DNA of 64,000 nucleotides. Origin: Emcibacter sp. (GTDB lineage: Bacteria > Pseudomonadota > Alphaproteobacteria > Sphingomonadales > Emcibacteraceae). Below, one piece after another: positions 8,854 through 16,405 of this stretch. The stretch lies in NCBI GenBank assembly GCA_021774785.1, contig JAJFIQ010000019.1:186001-250000 (forward strand), read 5' to 3'. The notes under the pieces are model-generated. The model did not search any database, was not told the origin of the DNA, and worked only from the letters and a program-made list of their open reading frames with translations. Position 1 is the stretch's first letter. The number at the start of each line of letters is the position of its first letter. A program made the position numbers and the translations under genes.

Positions 8854-8923
8854 GAAGACCCATGATTACCGTATAGATGAATATGTGCCTATCTACTGCT
8901 ATAACCTAAAAGGAGAATAAATA

Positions 8924-10693
8924 TTGTTTAGAAAACAACGTAAGGAAACTATTTTAATCAACTGGAAGGTTCTCCGCTATTTGGGGTCCATTTTTATATC
9001 TTTAATATTTACAATAAATGCTTCCGCAGAAGGGTGGCGCGATACGAAATTACTTCGCCTTGTGGGCAAAGGAATAGATGCCGCAGAGGTGGAAGAACTA
9101 CTACAGAATGGTGCTGATGCAAATAGTGAAGAATTCGATGGCCCATCAGCTCTACTCATGGCCTCTGAGCAAGATAATATAAAAATATTCAAATTATTAT
9201 TGAAATATGGCGCCGATGTAAATTTTCAAACCGAACTTGGAATAACTCCTCTTGCCTACTCATCAAAAAAAGGAAATACCGAGTTTGTTCGACTTTTATT
9301 GCAAAGAAATGCCGATGTGAATATTAAAAATAGTGAAGGGGGGTCGGCTTTCTTACTTGCTGCCCAGAATGGGCATTTTGACATAGTAAAAATGCTACTT
9401 TCAAAAGGAGCAAATATTCATGACAAGGCGAATGATGGCACAACAGCATTGTTTATCGCCTCAGAAAACAAACATGAGAAAATTGTCAATTTTTTATTAG
9501 CGAATGGCGCTGACCCTGACATATATCCCAATTATGCTTTGTCACAAGCTGTTATGGAAGGAGATTTCAAAAAAGTAAAACACATAATTGGAAAGCAAGT
9601 GGACTTAAATTTTCAATCGGATTCCGGCGACACTGCCTTAATGGTTGCGGCTTTTAAAAAGCATACTCAAATTGCAAAATTATTGATTGAAAAAGATGTT
9701 GATGTACACACCATTAATACAGATGGATATAATGCAACCATATATGCTGCGGAACAAAAATCTGGCGACATCATTGCAAGCCTTCTTACAAAAGATGTCG
9801 ATCTAAATCACCAATTACCTTCCGGTGATACAGCCTTAATTATTGCAACATACAATGGGAATATCAATATAGTAAAAATGTTGCTCGCAAAAGGTGCTGG
9901 TGTAAATTTACAAAGTAAGAAAGTTGGAACTGCATTGTTTATAGCGGCCAATAAAGGACATGAAGAAATTGTCAAAGCCCTTTTAACAAAAGATATTGAT
10001 GTAAATATTCCACATGATAAAGGAGGGACGCCATTAATTGCCGCATTGCATGGCAAGAACACCAACATTATAAAAATGTTGTTAGCAAAAGGAGCCAATG
10101 CCAGTATTTACACAAATAAAATTCCTACGGCTCTTTATGTGGCGGCAGGCAAGGGCTATGAGGAAATTGTCCGTATTATGTTATCCCAAGACTATATTGA
10201 CACAAAATATCAGGACCCAAACGGCGGTACAGCTTTATTCTGGGAGGTTCAAAATGGACATACCGATAATGTTCGACTATTGATTGAAAAAGGAGCTGAT
10301 GTAAACCAAATTTCCGGGAAACTAGCCCCCCCATTGTATATAGCTTCACAAAAGGGATTTGATGATATCGTAAAATTACTCGCGCCAGAAACAATAAATA
10401 TAAATTATCAGACAAAAAATGGAGCTACAGCATTAATTGTTGCTTCTCAAAATGGCCATTTGGAAACCGTCAAGATATTACTTGAGCGCGGCGTCGATGT
10501 TAATCTGCAAGTGAATGGGGATTATACAGCACTAATATTTGCTGTAAGCAATGGGCATAATAATATTGTACAAGCGCTCTTAAACAATGGTGCTGATGTA
10601 GGTCTTAAAACTGCTGACGGTAAAACCGCTATAGATTTTGCGAGAAGCTCATCCATAGTAAACGCGCTAAAAAACGCCATTTTATATCAATAA
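8924..10693 (+). CDS. Exported ankyrin-repeat protein, about 16-17 repeats
   Basis: A 589-residue protein made almost wholly of ankyrin repeats. The TTG start at 8924 is supported by AAAGGAGA eight bases upstream, and gives a long signal peptide (about residues 1-36, cleavage near NASA-EGW). From residue 45 on, 33-residue units with the pattern G-TAL-IA---GH--IV--LL--GADVN recur about sixteen times, e.g. GGSAFLLAAQNGHFDIVKML and NGATALIVASQNGHLETVKI. Ankyrin solenoids bind proteins; the signal peptide puts this one in the periplasm or outside. It sits in the middle of the mirror-image set of TPR genes and ends exactly where the convergent lipoprotein gene ends (stop codons at 10691-10693 and 10694-10696). 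No enzymatic domain was seen. Confidence 0.9.
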   Translation: MFRKQRKETILINWKVLRYLGSIFISLIFTINASAEGWRDTKLLRLVGKGIDAAEVEELLQNGADANSEEFDGPSALLMASEQDNIKIFKLLLKYGADVNFQTELGITPLAYSSKKGNTEFVRLLLQRNADVNIKNSEGGSAFLLAAQNGHFDIVKMLLSKGANIHDKANDGTTALFIASENKHEKIVNFLLANGADPDIYPNYALSQAVMEGDFKKVKHIIGKQVDLNFQSDSGDTALMVAAFKKHTQIAKLLIEKDVDVHTINTDGYNATIYAAEQKSGDIIASLLTKDVDLNHQLPSGDTALIIATYNGNINIVKMLLAKGAGVNLQSKKVGTALFIAANKGHEEIVKALLTKDIDVNIPHDKGGTPLIAALHGKNTNIIKMLLAKGANASIYTNKIPTALYVAAGKGYEEIVRIMLSQDYIDTKYQDPNGGTALFWEVQNGHTDNVRLLIEKGADVNQISGKLAPPLYIASQKGFDDIVKLLAPETININYQTKNGATALIVASQNGHLETVKILLERGVDVNLQVNGDYTALIFAVSNGHNNIVQALLNNGADVGLKTADGKTAIDFARSSSIVNALKNAILYQ

Positions 10694-12355
10694 CTATCTC
10701 TTTTTAGATTTAATATAAATTGGTGACAGATCTCGCCAGACTTTTCCCGCGTTAAAAATACGGCCCTTATGAATATTCCACTTTTCGGGAAAATTATTTG
10801 GATCAACAAAAGCTACTTTGATGGACGTCATATAACCTGCGTGCGTTCCAAGTCCACTTTGTACCCCATTGTAACTTGCATATCTTGTACGTGAGTAATT
10901 GTTGAAATCAATTATTATAAAACCTAGTTTAGAAGCTTTCTTCGCAAGGTCAGCAGCTCTGAGCAAGCTCATTTCTTCAACAATGGTGCTAGATGAACTA
11001 TCGCCTGTAAATTTAATGAGATAAGTACCATCATCAAGTTTTTCTTCACTAAATCCACTTTCCTTCAAGAACCAAATTTTCCCTGAGTAGCTGTTAATTT
11101 GTGACTTCTTCTCCAGTATAGGTAATCTGATGAAGAGACTATTCAGGACATCCCTCTCTTTTTTATTTAACAGCATGAGATCTGCGCGTATCTTTTTCAA
11201 TACAGATTTCCTATCAAGTCCCAAAACGCCTACACGTTGTTCTGTCGGCAGATTTTTTTGCAATCTTTCAATTAGATCCATAACGGGGGCCGAAACACTA
11301 AAATTCTTAAATGACGGGCCTAGGCTTTCTCGCGCACCTGCAATATTGCCCGCGTAAAATTGAGCATAGGTATTAACAATCACTTCATGATGCATGACTT
11401 TATTTTTATCACCACTCGAACTATTGCTTCTCAAACGCTTGACTATATTCGCTGATTCTTCAATGTTTTGGGGTGTCGCCATAAGGCCAATCTTTGCTCG
11501 TTCAATCCATTTACGTGCCTGATGCATACGGTTCACGCGTGCAGCAGCAATAGCGGCACGACCCAATGTATCTGGATCAGCAACCTCTCCACCCCGTATA
11601 TTCTTATTTCCGGACATTAATCTAGTATATTGGAAACGAGAGCTTTTATTATAGCCCCCCTCTGCAAGATGAGCCCAATTATCTGCGGCCTTCTCCTCTT
11701 GTCCATCTTTCCAACCCAACATTGTTGCATGTAAATAAAGATATTGTGAATCCAGCTGAACAAGCCGTTCTGTTAGTTCCATTCGACCATCCGAAAGATG
11801 TCGCCACACTAATGATTGGAAATTCTTACTATAAGAGCGCATGTCTGCTAACTGATTAAACCTTAAATCTGCGGCTTGTTGATTGCCTTTTGTCTGAAAG
11901 GCCAGAGCTTGTAAGAATTTTACCGAAAGACCAAGGCTGCGCTGGTAATAAATGTTATTGGCGTAAGTGCCTGCGACCATACCAATTGCTGCCAAGTCAG
12001 ACAGCGCTGCATCGCTATTTTTATTTTCAATATGATGAATTGCTCTTGCTTTCAGGATATTAGTATGGCGCTCCCAATTAGAACCACTTGAAAAAATACC
12101 ACTATTTAAAACTTGAGTACAGGCGGTAACACCATCTCTCCCGTTTTTAATATAATAAAGGTTTGGTTTGTTTGGTATTTCGGCTTTCAAGGCTAAACTG
12201 CCAATCAAAAGGCCCATATTCATCATTTTACCCCCAAGAGATTGTGGGGCAGGTAGACCGTCACACTTTTCCCATTGCCCAGATGCGTATGGCGTGTGTC
12301 CACTACAACTCGCTAGAGAAATACTAAAAAAAATTACGAAAATAATTCTGTACAT
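10694..12355 (-). CDS. TPR-containing lipoprotein (paralogue of the gene at 7077)
   Basis: A 553-residue predicted lipoprotein; the signal MYRIIFVIFFSISLASC places the lipobox cysteine at residue 17. The ATG at 12355 is chosen over the in-frame TTG at 12370 because TTGGGGAAAAGA just upstream is the ribosome site. It is collinear with the protein at 7077-8741: shared blocks include WEKCDGL/WVKCDGL near the N-terminus, GRAAIAAARVNRMHQA/GRAAISAARVNRMEQA in the middle, and INSYSGKIWFLKESGFSEE/INSYSSKAWFFKQNGFSEK near the start of the C-terminal domain. TPR-like helices fill the middle. It is convergent with the ankyrin gene with no intergenic base, and divergent from the TPR-TonB gene at 12574. 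The function is unknown. Confidence 0.8.
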   Translation of the reverse strand: MYRIIFVIFFSISLASCSGHTPYASGQWEKCDGLPAPQSLGGKMMNMGLLIGSLALKAEIPNKPNLYYIKNGRDGVTACTQVLNSGIFSSGSNWERHTNILKARAIHHIENKNSDAALSDLAAIGMVAGTYANNIYYQRSLGLSVKFLQALAFQTKGNQQAADLRFNQLADMRSYSKNFQSLVWRHLSDGRMELTERLVQLDSQYLYLHATMLGWKDGQEEKAADNWAHLAEGGYNKSSRFQYTRLMSGNKNIRGGEVADPDTLGRAAIAAARVNRMHQARKWIERAKIGLMATPQNIEESANIVKRLRSNSSSGDKNKVMHHEVIVNTYAQFYAGNIAGARESLGPSFKNFSVSAPVMDLIERLQKNLPTEQRVGVLGLDRKSVLKKIRADLMLLNKKERDVLNSLFIRLPILEKKSQINSYSGKIWFLKESGFSEEKLDDGTYLIKFTGDSSSSTIVEEMSLLRAADLAKKASKLGFIIIDFNNYSRTRYASYNGVQSGLGTHAGYMTSIKVAFVDPNNFPEKWNIHKGRIFNAGKVWRDLSPIYIKSKKR

Positions 12356-12573
12356 GACTCTTTTCCCCAATATTGCTCACATAAATGATAGTTAAGTATA
12401 AGTTGTAATAGTTTATTGTGCTGCTTTGAAAATCATACTATCTTAGCGTAAATCATTCATCAAGCCATATTATGATTACAACTATAAGTTATACCTACTA
12501 GTGATTGAAACCGTATTGACGGAAGATTATTGTAAACAAATGGCATGGAAGAAATAAATTGGGGACTTCAAAT

Positions 12574-13746
12574 ATGAAAAAAACTATCATTCACATCGTT
12601 CTTTTCTTGGTCATCTGTGCCTGTGCTTTTAGTCTAGCGCCTAATTTCAATTCTATGGCACAAGCGCAAATTTATGATGCCGAGGCAGTTAAAGCTAGAA
12701 AAAAATTAAAACGCCGCACTCCTCCTTTGCAAGCTAGCTTTTATAAACATTTGGGGCATGCACATGAATATGTTAACCGTGGTAATATTGATGCTGCTTT
12801 TAATGCACTTGAACCCCTAGGACGGATGAAATTAAAACCTCGTGAAGAAGCACATTATTGGAATTTTCACGGCTATCTTTTTTTTCTCCAAGAAAATTAT
12901 CCCGCAGCTATAGAGGCTTATGAAAGGGTTCTTAAACAGCCAAACATACTATTCAATAGTATGGAAGACGATACGGTCTATACCTTGGCCCAAATGCATT
13001 TTATTAACAAAAATTACGAAAAATCCATCAACTATATGTTTCGTTGGTTTAAATATGTTAAAAACCCACCCCTAAAGTCCTATCAACTCCTCCTAATATC
13101 ATTTTTGGAATTAGATAAAAAATATGATGTGTTGAAATGGCAGCAGGAATTGCTGTCCCACTTCTCAAGTAGTGAAGGCTGGACCCAATTAGCAAAAATA
13201 TGCACCCAACTGATCAAAGAACATAGTGACCTGCCTTCTCTTTCTATTGCAGAACTTCAGGCCATTCGATCGGCTGCTTTTGATAATGCGGATGTGCCTA
13301 CAGTCAACTATAGAAAAAGTTATTCGGGGGAAGACCTCCCTATTGAATATTCAACTCCCGTATATCCTCGTAATGCCCTCATAGCGAACAAGACCGGAGA
13401 AGTTTCATTGCTGTTCGATATATCAGATATTGGAATGGTCACGAATATTCGCGTGAAATCGTCAACGGACCAAATATTCAACAATGCTGCAATCAAGGCA
13501 TTACAAACCTACAAATACAATCCTGAAAATTTAAAAACAAACATATTCAACGGACTTTCCCTTGATGTAGCTAAAATAAATAAGAAGGATAAAAATATTG
13601 TTGATAATTCTTCATCGAGTAACCTGAAACTCGATAATTATCCTGAAAACCAAATCGGCACCAATTCAGAGAAAAGAAAAAGGATTGAAAAAGTGTTTAA
13701 TTTTAATGCTGATATTTGGGAAGAAATAAAACGTCAAACAATGTAA
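12574..13746 (+). CDS. Exported TPR protein with C-terminal TonB-like domain
   Basis: A 390-residue protein with a signal peptide ending near MAQAQ, TPR-like helices (about residues 50-235) and a TonB C-terminal fold around 250-335: STPVYPRNALIANKTGEVSL, then GMVTNIRVKSSTDQIFNNAA and IKALQTYKYNP. These match the YP..A...G.V....I...G.V.....S pattern of TonB/energy-transducer C-termini. Normal TonB has a membrane anchor and a proline-rich spacer; here a cleavable signal and TPRs replace them, so coupling to ExbBD is doubtful. The start at 12574 is preferred because GGGGAC lies eight bases upstream. It is the long paralogue of the protein at 6011-6847. A polar, low-complexity tail follows the TonB-like domain. 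Confidence 0.82.
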   Translation: MKKTIIHIVLFLVICACAFSLAPNFNSMAQAQIYDAEAVKARKKLKRRTPPLQASFYKHLGHAHEYVNRGNIDAAFNALEPLGRMKLKPREEAHYWNFHGYLFFLQENYPAAIEAYERVLKQPNILFNSMEDDTVYTLAQMHFINKNYEKSINYMFRWFKYVKNPPLKSYQLLLISFLELDKKYDVLKWQQELLSHFSSSEGWTQLAKICTQLIKEHSDLPSLSIAELQAIRSAAFDNADVPTVNYRKSYSGEDLPIEYSTPVYPRNALIANKTGEVSLLFDISDIGMVTNIRVKSSTDQIFNNAAIKALQTYKYNPENLKTNIFNGLSLDVAKINKKDKNIVDNSSSSNLKLDNYPENQIGTNSEKRKRIEKVFNFNADIWEEIKRQTM

Positions 13747-13925
13747 AAACATAGAAAACCCTGATGGTCTATATAAGGCCAAAGGAAGCTGTCACATTAA
13801 CTACTTTTAGCCAATAAAACTAAAAATGTTCAAATTTTACATTGTTATTTTCCAATGATTAGGAGACTTCAGTTTCCTTTAAAATAATAAAAATGAGTGA
13901 TTTTAAAATTAAGGTGACAAACCCC

Positions 13926-14146
13926 TCAAAACATTTAATTGTTCATAAAGTATATTGTAAAAATGCTCCTTACAGCTCAAAGAGGCATCTTAGTGCATTA
14001 TCTTATAAGAAATTAATTAAATGTGCTTAGCGGGCTTTAAAATGGCTTATTTAAAATTGAAAACTTACACATTATTTTACACATACACATTTTCAAATTA
14101 AAATAAGTTATATTTATCAAATAGATATGGCTTGTCGCCGTGGAAT
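13926..14146. repeat. Long imperfect direct repeat, copy 2, running into a tRNA half
   Basis: Counterpart of 5772-5980 in the same orientation, sharing ATATTGTAAAAATGCTC, TTAAAATGGCTT, ACTTACACATTATTTTACAC, AATAAGTTATATT and the final GCCGTGGAAT. A short insertion near 13935-13950 makes it slightly longer. The last bases overlap the anticodon stem of the tRNA-Met remnant, as expected for an element end at an att site. Confidence 0.75.
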
Positions 14147-14189
14147 CATAATCCGCGTGTCGGGGGTTCAAGTCCCTCTCCCGCTACCA
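14140..14189 (+). pseudogene. 3' half of an elongator tRNA-Met(CAT), probable att site
   Basis: The segment folds as the 3' part of a tRNA: anticodon stem GTGGA/TCCGC around the 7-base loop ATCATAA (anticodon CAT at 14147-14149), variable loop GTGTC, T arm GGGGG-TTCAAGT-CCCTC, acceptor strand TCCCGCT, discriminator A and encoded CCA. GGAATCATAATCC plus GGGGGTTCAAGTCCC is the usual alphaproteobacterial elongator tRNA-Met. The 5' acceptor strand (expected AGCGGGA) and the D arm are absent: the repeat sequence is there instead. So this is a displaced half, typical of what integrative elements leave when they insert in a tRNA gene. Confidence 0.8.
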
Positions 14190-14195
14190 ATACTT

Positions 14196-14762
14196 TCAAT
14201 GACTTAGCAGTTTCCCAAAAGTGAAAAAGTCCATTTTTCCAAAACTACTTTTCGTTTTTCCAAAACTTGCTTTTTTGCTTAATAAATTAATAGCCACAAC
14301 GCCACCTTTTTTCTTATCCGCGTCCCTTCTATATTCGCGGGCCTGAGTTGTGGTGAGATGGCCTAAAACAGATTGTATTGTTTGATCACTGGCCCCCGCT
14401 TCTGCGAGTGTCGTTCCAACAGTATGGCGTAGTCCATGGAAGGTGAGGCCGGGCTGCACAAGTTCTTTTCTTTCAAGTTCTCTTATCAGCTTAAAGAACA
14501 TCCCCCTAAAACCTGATGCTGTATAACTTCTACCTCTCATACCCATAACGATTGTAACGGCTTTACGCTGTTCGAGTTTTGTCATGCGTTCCTTGACCTT
14601 GGTCGCTGGCACGCCTTGGTAAATGGCATCAACAAGCTTGTCCATATCTTTATTAATTTTGGCATATTCCTGCTTCTGAGCGTTCAGGGCTGAGCCTTGT
14701 GCTGACCGCGCGTGGTTGATCTCTTTGGTATATTCAAAGCAGAATTCCTTGAAGTAAGCAGG
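14196..14762 (-). pseudogene. Recombinase relic: serine-recombinase tail fused to tyrosine-recombinase tail
   Basis: The frame is open from about 14762, just after a stop, down to 14196. The first part, beginning PAYFKEFCFEYTKEINHARS and running through NKDMDKLVDAIYQGVPATKV to EQRKA, resembles the coiled C-terminal region of large serine recombinases. From about 14558 on, GMRGRSYTASGFRGMFFK, LTFHGLRHTVGTTLAEAG, LGHLTTTQAREYRRDADKKK is the catalytic end of a tyrosine integrase, with HxLRH, LGH and the nucleophile Tyr of AREY. Both N-terminal halves are missing, so neither recombinase can work as such. It lies six bases from the tRNA-Met half, with its 3' end facing it, the normal layout of integrase and att site. 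A short internal ATG (14645) would give a 149-residue product. Confidence 0.75.
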
Positions 14763-14824
14763 TCACATTAAATACGGCTTTGACAACGCCAGTTCAGAAG
14801 ATGAAGTCAGGTAATCTGTAAATT

Positions 14825-16405
14825 TTATTTTTCAAATAGCATAGGCAGCAATAAACCGATTGAGATCATAAGGGTAAACATGCCGAGCATTAGGTAGGCT
14901 TCATATCGGTGAAGAATGCCGGTACCTTCCATCCTTTGGGCTTTCTTCGGTGAGATATCGGCCTTGCCGTGCCTTATTGCAGAGATGGCGATTCCGACTC
15001 CTATGGTGGCGGCGCAGCCGATAAAATTCCACCACAGCCAGAAGACATCTGGCACATAGAGCCATAAATAGGTATTAATGCCAACCCCGGATATAAGCCC
15101 CATATTCGCCCCAAGTGAATGCACACGCTTGAAAAGAATAGCCAGCAGGAAGGTGCCTAATATGGGGCCATAGAATACTGAGCCTATTTTATTGATGGCC
15201 TCAATAACAGTGCTGGCAATCTGACCGCCGAATACGGAGAATAGAACGATAACGACACCCCAGAAGAAAACAACGACACGGGACCAGAAAACATATTTTT
15301 CTTTTTCCAAATCCTTGCCGGTCATACGTGTGAAGTCTTCCATTGTCACGGCGGTTAAAGAGTTGAGAACGGAGCTTAGCGATGACATTGCCGCAGCGAG
15401 CAAGGCCACGACCAATATGCCAATAATACCGTGGGGCAAGTAATTGACAATGAAAAGCGGCACCATCATATCAAGCTTATCAGCCGGGATCATATTCATG
15501 AATTCCGGTGTTGCCGCGACAAAGGTTCCGAGTATCAATCCGGATGTGCAATAAACCAGAACAATGGGAAAGCGAAACAGACCATTACATAACAGAATTT
15601 TCCGGACCGTTTTCTCACTGTTGGCGGAAAGGGTCCGCTGTGCCTGTGTCTGATCACAACCATAATATGAGGCATATAGAACCATACCGCCAAAAATCAT
15701 CGGTAAAAGTCCCCATTCATCGCCACTGAAACCAAAAGAATTGGCGCGGATTACTTTCAGGCGTTCCGTGTCAACATTGGCAAGGAAAACATCAACACCA
15801 CCTAGGTTATAAAGCGCAAAAGCTCCAACTGCGATGACACCAAGAAAAATCAGAATCATTTGGATGGCGTCGGAATAAACAACGGCTTTCATGCCGCCTT
15901 GTAGGGAATAAATAATAGTAATAACGCCGATGACCATAATTGATGTCCAGAAGTCGATTCCCATCATGCCTTCCAGTATGATAGCGGTGGCATATATGGT
16001 GATACCGGTGCCGAAAGAACGACTGACCTGAAAAACAAAACTGATTAGAAGCCGTGTTGACATATCAAATCTGTTTTCCAGATATTCGTAAATACTGACA
16101 ACTCCAGAGCGATACAGGGGCGGCAGGATAAACATCATCAGGAAAATCATGGCAAGAGGTACGGCAAATTCATACGCCAGCCAAACCATGCCTCCGTCCG
16201 GGCGCAAACCCACAAAAGCGGGGGCCGAAATGAAGCTGATGGCGGAAAGCTGTGTTGCCATTGTGGATAGGGTAAGTGGGAAAGTGCCCATACTTCTGCC
16301 GCCAAGGAAATAATCTTTTTTGCCTTTTTGTTCCTTGAAAAAATACCCCATTCCCAAGAGCATGAACAGGTAGCTCACCACAATCGCGTAATCAAAATAA
16401 TTCAT
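14825..16405 (-). CDS. Sodium:solute symporter (SSS family)
   Basis: A 526-residue inner-membrane protein with about 13-14 hydrophobic helices. It begins MNYFDYAIVVSYLFMLLGMG and carries family signatures such as KKDYFLGGRSMGTFPLTLST and AAMSSLSSVLNSLTAVTMEDF. SSS proteins import sugars, sugar acids or amino acids with sodium. Its ATG overlaps the stop of the glycoside hydrolase gene upstream (ATGA at 16402-16405), so the two form one operon read away from the divergent LacI-type operators. In this locus the likely substrate is mannosylglycerate or a released sugar. The exact substrate is inference. Confidence 0.9.
   Translation of the reverse strand: MNYFDYAIVVSYLFMLLGMGYFFKEQKGKKDYFLGGRSMGTFPLTLSTMATQLSAISFISAPAFVGLRPDGGMVWLAYEFAVPLAMIFLMMFILPPLYRSGVVSIYEYLENRFDMSTRLLISFVFQVSRSFGTGITIYATAIILEGMMGIDFWTSIMVIGVITIIYSLQGGMKAVVYSDAIQMILIFLGVIAVGAFALYNLGGVDVFLANVDTERLKVIRANSFGFSGDEWGLLPMIFGGMVLYASYYGCDQTQAQRTLSANSEKTVRKILLCNGLFRFPIVLVYCTSGLILGTFVAATPEFMNMIPADKLDMMVPLFIVNYLPHGIIGILVVALLAAAMSSLSSVLNSLTAVTMEDFTRMTGKDLEKEKYVFWSRVVVFFWGVVIVLFSVFGGQIASTVIEAINKIGSVFYGPILGTFLLAILFKRVHSLGANMGLISGVGINTYLWLYVPDVFWLWWNFIGCAATIGVGIAISAIRHGKADISPKKAQRMEGTGILHRYEAYLMLGMFTLMISIGLLLPMLFEK

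Noticed and set aside
14114-14189. Complete tRNA-Met gene at the att-like site
   Set aside because: The anticodon and T arms and the CCA end fold well, but the 26 bases upstream do not supply the acceptor strand AGCGGGA or a D arm, so only a 3' half is present.
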